A stretch of DNA of 64,000 nucleotides from Ascidiaceihabitans donghaensis (GCF_900302465.1 NZ_OMOR01000002.1:1-64000); one strand, 5' to 3'; positions 18,140-27,792 are shown, counted from the stretch's first letter. Program-made: numbers and translations. Notes: generated by a model not told the origin, from the letters alone.

Positions 18140-18486
18140 AGACGGTCAACCTTGCAGAGAAACTCGCGCAGTTCGACAGCCACTGGGACCCCCATGTTGT
18201 GGCGGATTACAACGGCAACGACGTGATGGTCGTGAAATTTCAAGGCGAATTCCCGTTTCATGACCACCCTGACACGGATGATTTCTTTTTGGTGCTTGAA
18301 GGGGAAATGACAATGGATCTGGACGGCGCACACCACACCGTCAAAGCGGGGGAATTGTTCATCGTGCCAAAAGGCGTCACCCACAGGCCCCGCGCCGAAC
18401 ACGAATGTAAGGTCTTGCTGATCGAACCCAAAGGTGTGCCAAACACTGGTGATCCTGAAACAGCCGCTGCAAAACCACACATCTGA
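18136..18486 (+). CDS. Small cupin-domain protein
   Basis: 116 residues from the ATG that overlaps the SDR stop. The single cupin barrel shows motif 1 in GEFPFHDHPDTDDFFLVLEG (two His and a Glu/Asp) and motif 2 in GELFIVPKGVTHRPRA (His). Proteins of this size are metal-binding isomerases or lyases, or have unknown roles. Coupled translation with the SDR suggests that they act in one pathway. Confidence 0.85.
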   Translation: MKTVNLAEKLAQFDSHWDPHVVADYNGNDVMVVKFQGEFPFHDHPDTDDFFLVLEGEMTMDLDGAHHTVKAGELFIVPKGVTHRPRAEHECKVLLIEPKGVPNTGDPETAAAKPHI

Positions 18487-18535
18487 TCCTGCTTCATCTC
18501 GCAAAATAAACCTTCGCCGAAGGCCTGAAATCCAA

Positions 18536-19537
18536 ATGAACCCCGGCCCCAAAAACAGCATTACAGATATTGCCGGACTAAAAGTCGGCAACGCCCAAAA
18601 CGACACCCTGAAATCAGGCACAACAGTGCTGGTGGGGGAAGTACCTTTCACGGCCAGCGTGGCTGTGATGGGCGGCGCACCCGGAACACGCGAAACCGAC
18701 CTTTTGGCCCCCGACAAGTCCGTCGCACAGGTTGACGCGCTGGTTCTGTCGGGCGGGTCCGCTTATGGGTTGGACGCGTGTTCAGGGGTTGTTGACGGGT
18801 TGCGTGCGCAGGGGCGCGGCTACAAGGTGGCAGACGCAATCATCCCGCTTGTTCCGGGTGCTATCTTGTTTGATCTGATCAATGGCGGCGAAAAAAATTG
18901 GGACACCAACCCCTACCGCCAGCTTGGGCGCGACGCGTTTGAAGCCGCCTCTGAACAGTTTGAAATTGGCACCGCGGGCGCGGGCACAGGGGCTTTGACA
19001 GGCATGTACAAAGGCGGGCTTGGCACCGCATCTTTGGTTTTGCCAAATGGGGCCACAGTGGCCGCATTGGTCGCTGCAAACCCCATCGGCAGCGCCACAA
19101 CACCGTCCGATACGCACTTCTGGGCCGCACCGTTCGAAATTGACGGCGAATTCGGCGGCAAAGGTCCCGATCCATCCAGCGGTTTGGGCCGTGATTTGAC
19201 CAGCCGGAAAATGACCGCCCTGTACGAGCGCGCGAACACAACCATCGCCATTGTCGCCACCGATCTGACATTGGACAAAGCCCAATGCTTGCGGTTCGCG
19301 ACAGCCGCCCATGATGGTATCGGACGCGCCATTGTTCCCGCGCATTGTCCAGCTGATGGCGATCTGGTTTTTGGCGCAGCGACAGGTGCGCATCCCATGG
19401 ACAGCCCTGCCCGCGATTTGTTGATGGCAGGTCATGGCGCGGCCTTGTGTCTTAGCCGCGCAATCGCCCGCGCGGTCTATGCGGCGATTCCTGCCGAAGG
19501 TGATCTGCTGCCCTGTTGGAGCGATCACAATGCCTGA
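18536..19537 (+). CDS. P1-family peptidase (DmpA / L-aminopeptidase-esterase type)
   Basis: About 333 residues from the ATG at 18536. The sequence opens with NSITDIAGLKVGNAQND, then LVLSGGSAYGLDACSGVV, and has GTGALTGMYKGGLGTASLVL around residue 155. All are hallmarks of the self-processing N-terminal-nucleophile P1 peptidases (DmpA, BapA). These cleave N-terminal residues from peptides or amides, sometimes beta-peptides. The expected autocleavage Ser/Thr lies in the C-terminal third (near NTTIAIVATDLTL), but I cannot fix it by eye. No signal peptide is present. It is likely cytoplasmic and well placed to act on transporter cargo. Confidence 0.88.
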   Translation: MNPGPKNSITDIAGLKVGNAQNDTLKSGTTVLVGEVPFTASVAVMGGAPGTRETDLLAPDKSVAQVDALVLSGGSAYGLDACSGVVDGLRAQGRGYKVADAIIPLVPGAILFDLINGGEKNWDTNPYRQLGRDAFEAASEQFEIGTAGAGTGALTGMYKGGLGTASLVLPNGATVAALVAANPIGSATTPSDTHFWAAPFEIDGEFGGKGPDPSSGLGRDLTSRKMTALYERANTTIAIVATDLTLDKAQCLRFATAAHDGIGRAIVPAHCPADGDLVFGAATGAHPMDSPARDLLMAGHGAALCLSRAIARAVYAAIPAEGDLLPCWSDHNA

Positions 19538-20318
19538 ATTTGCCCATGATGGCGTGACCATACATTACGAGATCAGCGGCCATGGCCCGCCTTTGCTGAT
19601 GATTGCGGGGATGCTCAGCGACAGCGCCAGCTGGGCGCCTCTTGTCCCATTGTTAGAGCCGCATTTCACCCTGATCCGCCCCGACAACCGAACCACAGGT
19701 CGCACACGGCCAATGGGCGCTCCGGCCTCAGTCGCCCATTTCGCATCTGATGCCCTGGCCCTGCTGGATCATCTGGATCTGCAACAAGCCCATGTTTTAG
19801 GTCATTCGATGGGCGGCGCCGTCGCAATGACCTTGGCGCGGTCTGCACCGAAACGTGTACGATCATTAGCATTGGCCGCTGCGGCCCCCCTACAGCTCAA
19901 CCGCAATCTTGCGCTGTTTCAGACGTTGCTGGCCATTCGCAAAAGCGACGCCAGCCCCGACACATGGCTGCGTGCGTTATTCCCGTGGCTGTTTGACCCT
20001 GCGGTTTACGAATTGGAAAATGCCGTGCAAGAGGCCGTCGATGCTTCGCTTGCATACCCCTTTGCGCAAAGCGCGGATGCCATGTCGCACCAGATCGCAG
20101 CATTGGCCGATTTCGATCCGACGCCATTGCTGGGCCCATACCCTATGCCCGCCCGCGCTTTTCTGGGCGAGAATGATCTTTTGTTGCCTGTCGCCGTCGC
20201 ACAAAAAGCGCTTGGCGATATAGACACTGTGATTTTGCCCGGCGCAGGTCACTCCATTCATTGGGATGTTCCGGACGTCGTCGCCCATCATCTAACAACC
20301 TTTACGAGGACCGCATGA
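19530..20318 (+). CDS. Alpha/beta-hydrolase
   Basis: 262 residues beginning at the ATG at 19530 (GGAG 8 bp upstream), overlapping the peptidase gene by 8 bp. The nucleophile elbow is GHSMGGA (~residue 92) and the oxyanion region LLMIAGM (~25). The catalytic Asp is probably in GENDLLLPV and the His in GAGHSIHW near the C-terminus. The family covers esterases, amidases and lactonases; the sequence resembles 3-oxoadipate enol-lactonase-like hydrolases only in general fold. It lies within the same plus-strand operon as the peptidase and TPR genes. Confidence 0.87.
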   Translation: MPEFAHDGVTIHYEISGHGPPLLMIAGMLSDSASWAPLVPLLEPHFTLIRPDNRTTGRTRPMGAPASVAHFASDALALLDHLDLQQAHVLGHSMGGAVAMTLARSAPKRVRSLALAAAAPLQLNRNLALFQTLLAIRKSDASPDTWLRALFPWLFDPAVYELENAVQEAVDASLAYPFAQSADAMSHQIAALADFDPTPLLGPYPMPARAFLGENDLLLPVAVAQKALGDIDTVILPGAGHSIHWDVPDVVAHHLTTFTRTA

Positions 20319-21688
20319 CACAAGACCTATATGGCCTGCCCGTCACAGGGGCCGATGCTGCCGCGCTGCAAGGCATCAACGATCTGATCCACGGCTTCAT
20401 CAGCTTTGATCCCAAAGCCACAAATGTCATGAAAGCGGCCGTTGACGCACCTGAATGCTGTCTGGCCAACACCTACACAGCCATGATCTGGATGTTGCTT
20501 GAAGCCCCGATCGCAGCGGCCAAGGCCACCCCCTTTATTGAGGCAGCCGAACGCGTAGCTCCAAAAGTGACTGTGCGCGAACAACTTATGACACAAGCTA
20601 TTCGCGCCTGGGTCGATGGTGATGTTCCCGCCTGCATCACGCTGTGCGAAACCATTCTGGAGGACCATCCCCGCGATATGGTGGCTTTAAAGCTGGCGCA
20701 GTACCACACATTCAACATCGGCGATTTCGCAAGCATGCTCCGCGTGGCTCTGAAAACCATGCCAGCGGCCGACGACATTCCCTATGCCCATGGGATGGTG
20801 TCTTTTGGCTATGAAGAATGTCACCTTCTGGACGATGCCGCCGCTTCTGCGCGGCGCGCTATGGACATTCAACGTGCCGAACCCTGGGCGCATCACACGC
20901 TGGCCCACGTCTATCTCACGCGCGGTCAAATCACCGAAGGTATCGCGTTTTTGGAAAGCGTCGCAGACACGTGGGACGGGCTAAATTCATTTATCCATTC
21001 GCATCTTTGGTGGCACATGGCGCTGTTCTATATCAGCGCAGGCCGTCCGGAAGATGTGCTGCAAGCCTATGACACCCATGTGTGGGGGTTGGCCAAAGAC
21101 TATTCCCAAGATCAGGTCGGCGCCGCATCATTGCTGGCACGCATGGAATTCGCGGGCATTGACGTGGGCGCACGTTGGGGGGATGTGGCTGATTACGTGG
21201 CCAAACGTGGCGCAGACACGGTTAGCCCGTTTCTGACGCTGCAATATCTATACGCTTTGGGCCGTGCAAAGCGTCCCGAAGGCGAAGCCCTTTTGGACGC
21301 GATCGAAGCCCGCGCAAAAGATACGACACAACACGATCACAAAACATGGGAAGACGTGGCATTATGGGCTGCCCACGGCATCGCCGCACATGCAGCCGAA
21401 GACTGGGACGATGCGATCCGGTTTCTGGGCAAGGCGCTGCCCCGGCTGGCAGAATGCGGAGGAAGCCACGCACAGCGGGATCTGTTTGAACAAATCCACC
21501 TAGATGCGTTGATCCAGTCGGGACAAGCATCAAAGGCGCAGCAGGTCCTTGAAATGCGGCGCACCTTTGATCCGGGTGGCGTGCCCTTGAATATGATGCT
21601 GGCGGATGTTTATGACCAATCGGGATTGCCCGGCCAAGCAGCCATTGCACGAGCGCGCGCTGAAAGCGCCAAAGCGACGCTGCATTAG
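20315..21688 (+). CDS. Tetratricopeptide-repeat protein (TTC38-like)
   Basis: 457 residues, starting at an ATG that overlaps the hydrolase stop with GAGGA upstream. It has helical hairpin repeats throughout, for example DDAAASARRAMDIQRAEPWA, then HHTLAHVYLTRGQITEGIAF and later AQQVLEMRRTFDPGGVPLNM. The overall pattern resembles the TTC38 family of TPR proteins found next to catabolic genes in alphaproteobacteria. The family has no known reaction; TPR proteins usually scaffold partners. It is the last gene of the operon, followed by two nested hairpins. Confidence 0.82.
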   Translation: MTQDLYGLPVTGADAAALQGINDLIHGFISFDPKATNVMKAAVDAPECCLANTYTAMIWMLLEAPIAAAKATPFIEAAERVAPKVTVREQLMTQAIRAWVDGDVPACITLCETILEDHPRDMVALKLAQYHTFNIGDFASMLRVALKTMPAADDIPYAHGMVSFGYEECHLLDDAAASARRAMDIQRAEPWAHHTLAHVYLTRGQITEGIAFLESVADTWDGLNSFIHSHLWWHMALFYISAGRPEDVLQAYDTHVWGLAKDYSQDQVGAASLLARMEFAGIDVGARWGDVADYVAKRGADTVSPFLTLQYLYALGRAKRPEGEALLDAIEARAKDTTQHDHKTWEDVALWAAHGIAAHAAEDWDDAIRFLGKALPRLAECGGSHAQRDLFEQIHLDALIQSGQASKAQQVLEMRRTFDPGGVPLNMMLADVYDQSGLPGQAAIARARAESAKATLH

Positions 21689-21689
21689 C

Positions 21690-21738
21690 CGTTTTCTTGG
21701 AAAGAAAACGTAGCGGAGAATTTCAAATTTTCCGCTAC
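21690..21738. terminator. Two adjacent hairpins between convergent genes (probable bidirectional terminator)
   Basis: Hairpin 1: CGTTTTCTT, loop GGA, AAGAAAACG (21690-21710), a perfect 9-bp stem. Hairpin 2 begins at the shared G at 21710 and runs to 21738: a 14-bp stem with one G-T pair and a one-base centre. They fill nearly the whole 52-bp gap between the TPR gene (plus) and dxs (minus), so they can stop transcription from both sides. Confidence 0.7.
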
Positions 21739-21740
21739 CC

Positions 21741-23669
21741 TCACGTTTTTCGGAGCACAGAGGCCAAATCCACCACATCGGTTTTGTGACCCAGAGTCTC
21801 AAGCACTTTGTTCACGATGTCGTCCGCTGTCAGACCTGCGTCTGCATACATCTCGTCCGGGCTGGCCTGATCAATGTAACGGTCCGGCAAGTGCATGGTG
21901 CGCACCTGCAACCCCTTGTCCAGCATCCCCGCCCCCGCCATGGCTTGCAACACCATCGCACCGAAGCCGCCCATGGCGCCCTGTTCTACAGTAATCAACG
22001 TCCGGTGCGTTCCCGCAAGTTCGCCAATCAAACGCATGTCCAAAGGCTTGGCAAAGCGGGCGTCGGCGACGCTGACCGAAATCCCGTCTGCCTCCAGCGC
22101 ATCTGCCGCCGCCTCACAATCCTGCAACGATGTGCCAAGCGCCAACAAGGCCACGTCGGAACCTCCTTCGCGGATCATGCGGCCTTTGCCAATCTCAAGA
22201 ACCTGACCCCGTTCGGGGCGCTCGACCCCTGTGCCGTTGCCACGCGGATACCGGAACGCAATCGGCCCGCTGTCATGCGCCGCAGCCGTGGCCACCATGT
22301 GCGTCAGCTCTGCCTCATCTGCGGCAGCCATCACAACCATATTGGGCAAACTGGCCAAGAACCCCACATCAAAAGCCCCCGCATGCGTCGGGCCATCCGC
22401 GCCCACCAATCCGGCACGATCCAAAGCAAAACGCACAGGCAGATTTTGCAATGCCACGTCATGCACAATCTGGTCATAACCGCGCTGCAAGAAACTGGAA
22501 TAAATCGCACAAAAGGGTTTCAAACCGGACGCCGCCATCCCTGCGGCAAAGGTCACAGCATGCTGTTCGGCGATGCCAACATCAAACACACGTGCCGGAA
22601 AGCGGTCCTGCAAAATGTTGATCCCTGTGCCCGACGGCATCGCGGCAGTGACCCCCACAATCGCCACGTCCCGCGATGCTTCGTCGGTCAGTGCCTCGCC
22701 AAAGACGCTGGTGTAGGATGGCACATTGCTTTTGGTTTTTTTCTGAACACCGCTGGCCACATCAAATTTCGCAACGCCGTGGTATTTGTCGGCCGATCCT
22801 TCCGCTGGGGCATAGCCTTTGCCTTTGACCGTGCAGGCGTGAATCAAAACCGGCCCTGTTGCGCGGCTTCGCGCGGCGCGTAGCACTTGCAGCAGCTGAT
22901 CCATATCGTGTCCGTCTATCGGGCCGATGTAGTCAAATCCAAGTTCCTCAAAGAACGTGCCACGGCTTTCCAGACCCGTCACCATTTCACGCGCGCGGCG
23001 TGCGCCATCACGCACCGGTTTGGGTAGTGCGGATTCGACCCCTTCTGCCACAGCGCGCAGGCCCGCAAGGGGGCCTCGTTCGGACAGGCTGGACAGATAG
23101 CCCGACATCGCACCCACTGGCGGAGCGATGCTCATTTCATTGTCGTTCAGGATCACGAACAGGCGGCGCCCTTCGGCCCCGGCGTTGTTCATTGCCTCAT
23201 AGGCCATGCCCGCGCTGATCGATCCGTCGCCGATGACCGCAATGGCATCGCCTGTCGCCTGGCCCAGATCGCGACCCACAGCGAACCCCAATGCTGCAGA
23301 AATGGACGTCGAGGAATGCGCCGCGCCAAAAGGATCGTATTCGGATTCACTGCGTTTGGTGAAACCGCTTAGGCCCCCCTTTTGACGTAGAGTGTTCATG
23401 CGATCGCGTCGGCCTGTCAGGATTTTATGCGGGTAACACTGGTGCCCCACGTCCCAGATCAACTTGTCGCGGGGCGTGTCAAAGACCGCGTGGATGGCAA
23501 CCGTCAGTTCCACAACCCCCAAAGAAGACCCCAAATGCCCCCCTGTTTCGGACACGGCCTGCACCACTTCGCAGCGCACTTCATCCGCGAGGGTCCGCAG
23601 TTGCGGATCGGTCAGCCCGCGCATATCGCGGGGTCCGGCAACACGGTCTAGAATTGGGGAATTTGTCAT
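21741..23669 (-). CDS. dxs: 1-Deoxy-D-xylulose-5-phosphate synthase
   Basis: About 642 residues, typical length. It makes DXP from pyruvate and glyceraldehyde 3-phosphate with thiamine diphosphate, the first step of the non-mevalonate isoprenoid pathway. Conserved blocks include [15 protein letters not shown], then the ThDP/Mg site [19 protein letters not shown] (~residue 150), [15 protein letters not shown] (~365) and [15 protein letters not shown] (~395). I chose the ATG at 23669 ([10 protein letters not shown]), which matches the family N-terminus, rather than the one three codons upstream. It lies downstream of pufC in the same direction, behind a strong terminator, and supplies precursor for carotenoids and the phytyl tail. 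Dxs genes linked to photosynthesis clusters are common in Rhodobacteraceae. Confidence 0.95.
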   Translation of the reverse strand: MTNSPILDRVAGPRDMRGLTDPQLRTLADEVRCEVVQAVSETGGHLGSSLGVVELTVAIHAVFDTPRDKLIWDVGHQCYPHKILTGRRDRMNTLRQKGGLSGFTKRSESEYDPFGAAHSSTSISAALGFAVGRDLGQATGDAIAVIGDGSISAGMAYEAMNNAGAEGRRLFVILNDNEMSIAPPVGAMSGYLSSLSERGPLAGLRAVAEGVESALPKPVRDGARRAREMVTGLESRGTFFEELGFDYIGPIDGHDMDQLLQVLRAARSRATGPVLIHACTVKGKGYAPAEGSADKYHGVAKFDVASGVQKKTKSNVPSYTSVFGEALTDEASRDVAIVGVTAAMPSGTGINILQDRFPARVFDVGIAEQHAVTFAAGMAASGLKPFCAIYSSFLQRGYDQIVHDVALQNLPVRFALDRAGLVGADGPTHAGAFDVGFLASLPNMVVMAAADEAELTHMVATAAAHDSGPIAFRYPRGNGTGVERPERGQVLEIGKGRMIREGGSDVALLALGTSLQDCEAAADALEADGISVSVADARFAKPLDMRLIGELAGTHRTLITVEQGAMGGFGAMVLQAMAGAGMLDKGLQVRTMHLPDRYIDQASPDEMYADAGLTADDIVNKVLETLGHKTDVVDLASVLRKT

Positions 23670-23730
23670 AGCGCACATCCAATCTGTTAGACCTCTGACG
23701 CCTTGCCCGCGTCGTATCGAGGTCAGAAAT

Positions 23731-23769
23731 AAAAAGGCGCTGCACCCGTGTTTCCAAAGATGCAGCGCC
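23731..23769 (-). terminator. Rho-independent terminator of the puf operon
   Basis: Read on the minus strand: stem GGCGCTGCA / TGCAGCGCC (9 bp, perfect) with a 16-nt loop, followed directly by TTTTT. It stands 120 bp after pufC and 60 bp before dxs. Further smaller hairpins (for example CCTGT/ACAGG and CGGGG/CCCCG) lie between it and the pufC stop. Confidence 0.8.
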
Positions 23770-23888
23770 AGGTTCCTGTAGCCAACAGGAAGGGAACCGG
23801 GGTGTTGAGCCCCGCTGCCCGGATCAAGGAAGCCAATGATCCGTGCCTGGCATCGCGGGCAAGCCCGGAAAGGCCGCCCGCGAAAGTC

Positions 23889-25013
23889 TTATTCTTCCGC
23901 GTACTCAGGTGGCTCTGACGAGGCCAGCTCCGGATAGTTTTCGATCACATTCAGACCCTGCAAAGGCTGTTGGTAGCCCTTGTGGCAAGTCTTGCAGGCC
24001 GCTTTGGGCGCATCCGCATAGATCGGGCCAAGACGGTTTGCCGGGTATGTGTCTTTCAACGGCACAAGGTAATCGTTGTTGATTTCCTGCACCATCAAGA
24101 TGCCCAAAGACGCCGTGCCCCACTGCGGTGTGACTTGGCCACCATCGTAAAAGGCGCGGGAGTTGTGACAGAACACGCAGTTCACGCCGAGTGAGTTCGC
24201 AAAGTAATTCATCAAGGAATACGTGCGTTCGGTGTCTTGGATGCTGGCGTAACCATCTTGACCCGGCACACCCGCTTCACGGCTGTCGAGGCTGTGAACC
24301 GCGATGGTTTCTTCCTCAAGCAGGTATTTTTCCAAAGCGTCCGACGGCAATGACGTCGATTGGCTCAGCGACGTGGCGCGGTTCTGGTTGGCGGACCAGC
24401 CTGCCGTCTTGGCGTTCACGGGCGAGATGCGGAACCAGATGTTGGATGGCACATGTTCGCCGCGGTGGCAGGTGTAGCATGTCACGCCGACTTCCTTGTT
24501 GGCGTTGACGTGGCCGTCCCATTCTTCGTTGATGGCTTGCGTCATCTCGATCATGCGGCGCGACACGACTTTGGTGTAAAGATCGTCGTTGCCATAATCC
24601 TCAAGGTCCACGTCGCCGTGGCAATAGGCACAGCCTTCTTCCGGTGCGACCCATTGCGTCATGGCGGCCATCAGACGGTTGAAATTGTCATCAGTCAGAT
24701 CGCCCAGCACCTGCACATTCTGATAGATATCTTTCGCCAGTTCCTCACCACCTTCAGGCACATACGGCGTGTCCTCGGTGTCGAAGTTTTCGATGTCGGG
24801 ATCTGCCTTGGCCAAAGCCACGTTGAACTCCGGCACCGACATGCCCGTGCCGCGCGGGCCCGTCTGCATGCTGGTTGTCTGGGCCGGGTTGCCCCATGTC
24901 ACGATCAGAGCTGCCGCAAAGATGGCGCAGCCCACCGCCCCCACCGCAATGGCGGGGCCAAAGATGTTGGTGGGATTGTCGGCGTTCCATTTGTCAAACC
25001 ACTTGGGAAACAT
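23889..25013 (-). CDS. pufC: Photosynthetic reaction centre tetraheme cytochrome c subunit
   Basis: 374 residues with four CxxCH heme sites at about 128 (CAYCH), 179 (CYTCH), 279 (CVFCH) and 340 (CKTCH), plus Met ligands in the intervening helices. The protein sits on the periplasmic face of the reaction centre and re-reduces the photo-oxidised special pair. The N-terminus has one hydrophobic helix (~residues 18-40) and no convincing lipobox; its only Cys there is inside the helix. Membrane anchoring by an uncleaved helix is therefore likely, unlike the lipid-anchored form in Blastochloris. It follows pufM by 3 bp and is the last gene of the operon. Confidence 0.97.
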   Translation of the reverse strand: MFPKWFDKWNADNPTNIFGPAIAVGAVGCAIFAAALIVTWGNPAQTTSMQTGPRGTGMSVPEFNVALAKADPDIENFDTEDTPYVPEGGEELAKDIYQNVQVLGDLTDDNFNRLMAAMTQWVAPEEGCAYCHGDVDLEDYGNDDLYTKVVSRRMIEMTQAINEEWDGHVNANKEVGVTCYTCHRGEHVPSNIWFRISPVNAKTAGWSANQNRATSLSQSTSLPSDALEKYLLEEETIAVHSLDSREAGVPGQDGYASIQDTERTYSLMNYFANSLGVNCVFCHNSRAFYDGGQVTPQWGTASLGILMVQEINNDYLVPLKDTYPANRLGPIYADAPKAACKTCHKGYQQPLQGLNVIENYPELASSEPPEYAEE

Positions 25014-25016
25014 CGC

Positions 25017-26006
25017 TTAGTCCTCCTTCCCGATGAAGGCTTCGTAAGATCCGTAGTCCTCGTAGCCGTATGAGCCGTCATACATTGGTGCAAAGTTGTG
25101 TTCTTGCGCCCAGATGAACCAGTTGTCGACGACGGTGCCTGTCAGCAGGATGCCGATGCCGCCGGTGATCGGGGTCAAAACCGCGAACCACCAGGCCCAG
25201 CGGTGGATGCCTTCCATGGTGGCGTTGAACCCCATGGTCCAGCGCCAGAACAAGGCCGCGCGTTCGGTGGCCGTGCCACGGTCATAGATCTGCTCCAACT
25301 CGCGGTCGCCGCCGTAACGCGTGACGGCCAGAATAGTGCCGCCGTGCATCGCAAACAGCAGGACAGAGCCATAAAGGAACACAATCGAAAGACAGTGGAA
25401 CGGGTTGTAATAAAGGTTGCCGTAGCGGATCGAAAACGCGGTGGTCCAATCAAGGTGCGGGAAGATGCCGTAGGGCACCGCCTCTGACCAACTGCCCATC
25501 AGCACGGGACGGATCAAACCAAGCACAAGGATCAGGAACAGCAGCGCGGCAAAGGCCCAAGCCACATGTTTGCCCATCTTGTGCTGTTGCGCCAATTGAT
25601 AGGTGCGCAACCACCATGTGACGCAACCCACCAGAAAGAACATGCCCGCGATGATGAAGGCACCGCCGTCGTTCAAGGGTGGCATGCTCAGCCCGTATTC
25701 GGGACCGGGGGGTTCCAACGCCAGCCAGAACAACTGGCGCAGCAGTTCAGGCACAGACCAGTCGACCTGAACCAAAAAGGAAAAGCCAACGATGTTGAAC
25801 CAGATCATAAAGCACACGCAGGAAATGATCCCGTACATGTTTGCATTGACCGGCCCGATTTGGGCGTTGCCGATGAAGCCGGCAAGGCGCGAGAAGAAAG
25901 GCTTAAGCGTGCGTTCCTGCATCAACTCGCCGCTGTCATCCATGCCCCATTCGGGATTGCCCTGGACCAGCACCTGATTGAAGATGTTTTGATAGGTATT
26001 AAACAT
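25017..26006 (-). CDS. pufM: Photosynthetic reaction centre M subunit
   Basis: 329 residues with five transmembrane helices. It binds bacteriochlorophyll, bacteriopheophytin, quinone and the non-heme iron together with PufL. Recognisable M-chain segments are [20 protein letters not shown], then [39 protein letters not shown] and [19 protein letters not shown]. The last two contain a special-pair His and an iron-ligand His by comparison with the family. It follows pufL by 3 bp and precedes pufC by 3 bp. AGGA lies ahead of its start. Confidence 0.98.
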   Translation of the reverse strand: MFNTYQNIFNQVLVQGNPEWGMDDSGELMQERTLKPFFSRLAGFIGNAQIGPVNANMYGIISCVCFMIWFNIVGFSFLVQVDWSVPELLRQLFWLALEPPGPEYGLSMPPLNDGGAFIIAGMFFLVGCVTWWLRTYQLAQQHKMGKHVAWAFAALLFLILVLGLIRPVLMGSWSEAVPYGIFPHLDWTTAFSIRYGNLYYNPFHCLSIVFLYGSVLLFAMHGGTILAVTRYGGDRELEQIYDRGTATERAALFWRWTMGFNATMEGIHRWAWWFAVLTPITGGIGILLTGTVVDNWFIWAQEHNFAPMYDGSYGYEDYGSYEAFIGKED

Positions 26007-26009
26007 GGA

Positions 26010-26861
26010 TCACAGTCCTCCTACAGGCATGGGGTCCGCGCCCCAGATTGGCATGTCCAACCACCAGTTCCACCACTCGGGCCAGCCAGCGGTCCAGACC
26101 GGACCAGAGATGATGATGCACACGGCAGAAAAGAACACGGCGTTCAAAGCCAACAGATAGCCAACGCGGTGGATGCCCAGCGTGCCGATGGAATAGCCGA
26201 TGTAGTCGCGGAAAAACGTGTCTTCGTGATCGGGGGTTTTGGCCTCTTCGCCCTCTTCGGGGTTGGCGGCGGACAAGATCAACGCACCGTGCAAAGCCAG
26301 CGCCAATGTGGTGGTGAAGAACAAGGTCACCGCCAGCATGTGGGCCGGGTTATAATGGAAGTGCAAATAGGCGTAGCCTGTGTTGCTGACCCAATCGAGG
26401 TGGCTGAAAATCCCGTAAGGGAAACCGTGACCCCATGCGCCCATCAGAAGGGGGCGGAAAATGACCAGCGTGACATAGGCCAGAATGGCAAAGGCAAATC
26501 CGGCAGGCACATGATAGCCCATGCCTAGCTTGCGACAGATTTCGACCTCGCGCAGCGCCCAGCTGATGAAAGCGCCGGTGGCACAGAAGGTGATGATCTG
26601 CCACAAACCGCCTTCCAACAAGGGGGCCATGCCCAAACCGTAGCTGAGGTCCGGCGGCGCGATGTTGATCAGCCACGGATTAAAGGTGCCCTGCTGCGAG
26701 GCGCCCCAGAAGATCAAAATGGTGCCTAACAAGGCGAAAAAGGCAGTCGTGACCCCAAAGAAGCCGACATAAAATGGACCTACCCAAAAGTCGAACAGAT
26801 CACCGCCGACCAACGTCCCTCCGCGGACGCGATATTTTCTTTCGAAGCTGAGCAACGCCAT
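26010..26861 (-). CDS. pufL: Photosynthetic reaction centre L subunit
   Basis: 283 residues from the ATG at 26861 ([20 protein letters not shown]), the invariant L-chain N-terminus; GGAG stands 8 bp upstream, and the longer frame to 26915 reads through the leader. Five transmembrane helices. [20 protein letters not shown] and [20 protein letters not shown] are diagnostic, and [17 protein letters not shown] contains the special-pair and iron His ligands. It forms the core heterodimer with PufM. The 170-bp gap to pufA upstream holds strong hairpins that should protect the pufBA part of the transcript. Confidence 0.98.
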   Translation of the reverse strand: MALLSFERKYRVRGGTLVGGDLFDFWVGPFYVGFFGVTTAFFALLGTILIFWGASQQGTFNPWLINIAPPDLSYGLGMAPLLEGGLWQIITFCATGAFISWALREVEICRKLGMGYHVPAGFAFAILAYVTLVIFRPLLMGAWGHGFPYGIFSHLDWVSNTGYAYLHFHYNPAHMLAVTLFFTTTLALALHGALILSAANPEEGEEAKTPDHEDTFFRDYIGYSIGTLGIHRVGYLLALNAVFFSAVCIIISGPVWTAGWPEWWNWWLDMPIWGADPMPVGGL

Positions 26862-26931
26862 CTTCATGTCTCCGCAATTGGTGGCTTGTGCCCCGAATGG
26901 GACGGCTGCCGTCATAACAAATGATTGGTTT

Positions 26932-27021
26932 GCTGCGGGCGTCGCGACATGCGCCTCGCCCGCAGCTTTGCTTTGGCTTTCCTTGGATCACCGGTTCAAG
27001 CGCATGCCCCGAAAGGCACGC
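26932..27021 (-). promoter_or_regulatory. pufA-pufL intercistronic hairpins (mRNA stability elements)
   Basis: Hairpin A has perfect 10-bp arms GCTGCGGGCG / CGCCCGCAGC (26932-26941 and 26957-26966). Hairpin B has 7-bp arms at 27002-27008 and 27015-27021. Both lie between the stop of pufA and the start of pufL. In Rhodobacter the equivalent structures block 3'-to-5' decay, so that antenna message exceeds reaction-centre message. The same role here is inferred from position. Confidence 0.75.
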
Positions 27022-27030
27022 CTTTTGAAC

Positions 27031-27189
27031 TTACTGCGCGTTCTGCGCTGCCAGTTCGAACCAGTTGAAGTGCTCTGTGCTCAGCAGGACGAGGTGAATC
27101 ATCGCTGCCAGCAGGAACAGGAAAACGCCTTGTGCGACAAACACACGGCGTGGATCAAAAATGAGCCAGACTTTGTAGAACTTTGCCAT
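27031..27189 (-). CDS. pufA: Light-harvesting 1 (B870) alpha polypeptide
   Basis: 52 residues, too short for ordinary ORF lists: it starts [20 protein letters not shown] and ends with [10 protein letters not shown]. The single membrane helix contains the bacteriochlorophyll-ligand His in [15 protein letters not shown] lies 8-9 bp ahead of the ATG. It assembles with PufB into the ring around the reaction centre. It is separated from pufB by 14 bp. Confidence 0.97.
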   Translation of the reverse strand: MAKFYKVWLIFDPRRVFVAQGVFLFLLAAMIHLVLLSTEHFNWFELAAQNAQ

Positions 27190-27203
27190 TTATCAATCCC
27201 TCC

Positions 27204-27353
27204 TTAGAACCACGGGCGCCAAATGAAGACTGCCAAATGAGCAACCACGGCAACTGCTGTAAACAGCCAGAGCCCGCTCATGTAGACAGAATGCAATTCT
27301 TGCGCCTGTTCGTCTGTGAGACCTGTGAAAGACAGGTTTGTATTATCAGCCAT
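27204..27353 (-). CDS. pufB: Light-harvesting 1 (B870) beta polypeptide
   Basis: 49 residues: [20 protein letters not shown] at the N-terminus, one membrane helix with the bacteriochlorophyll-ligand His in [10 protein letters not shown], and the conserved C-terminal RPWF. GGAGG precedes the ATG by 7 bp. It pairs with PufA. The 205-bp gap upstream to pufQ holds GC-rich hairpins (for example CACACT/AGTGTG at 27537-27551) that may process the message 5' of pufB. Confidence 0.97.
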   Translation of the reverse strand: MADNTNLSFTGLTDEQAQELHSVYMSGLWLFTAVAVVAHLAVFIWRPWF

Positions 27354-27558
27354 AATTATTCCTCCGGGAGGTTATGCTGACGCCGCGCACCCCGCGGCCG
27401 GGTCCTTTAGGGGTCTCCCCCCTCGGGGCTCTGTCCGCCTGTTGCCAGACGTCCAGTTCGTGTTCCCAACAGGCGCACACAAGTCAGGAATTTCGGGGAT
27501 GAGGATCGCGCGCGTTAGCGCGAGAAAATCATCGTCACACTGTAAGTGTGCTCGCGGG

Positions 27559-27792
27559 TCACCGCGAAAAAATCATAGGCGTTATGATGCGGGCTTGGGT
27601 CCAGGCACGGGCCATCGGGCCTTTGTCCGTGAACGACCGGGACTTAAACGCGGCCAGCGCCCATGTCAGGCAGGCCAGCGGCAAAGTCGCCACAAAGATC
27701 ACGGCAAAATAGACCATGAACTCGGTCTTTTGCGCATTCCGTTTCGGGGCAGCGGACTGCTCCATCGGGGTATTGGACGTCAGATCGCTCAT
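27559..27792 (-). CDS. pufQ: PufQ, bacteriochlorophyll-complex formation factor
   Basis: 77 residues with one membrane helix ([20 protein letters not shown]), followed by the short conserved tail [20 protein letters not shown]. PufQ proteins are found at this place, between bchZ and pufB, and are needed for normal bacteriochlorophyll and antenna formation. The exact activity is not settled. The start overlaps the bchZ stop by 4 bp, with GGAGGAGA upstream. Confidence 0.92.
   Translation of the reverse strand: MSDLTSNTPMEQSAAPKRNAQKTEFMVYFAVIFVATLPLACLTWALAAFKSRSFTDKGPMARAWTQARIITPMIFSR

Noticed and set aside
23770-23888. Structured leader between pufC and dxs considered as a riboswitch
   Set aside because: Several hairpins are visible, but no conserved TPP, cobalamin or SAM riboswitch core could be matched; they lie before the terminator as part of the puf 3' end.
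25000-27400. Search for pufX next to pufM
   Set aside because: pufM is followed directly by pufC and no small pufX-like frame is present.
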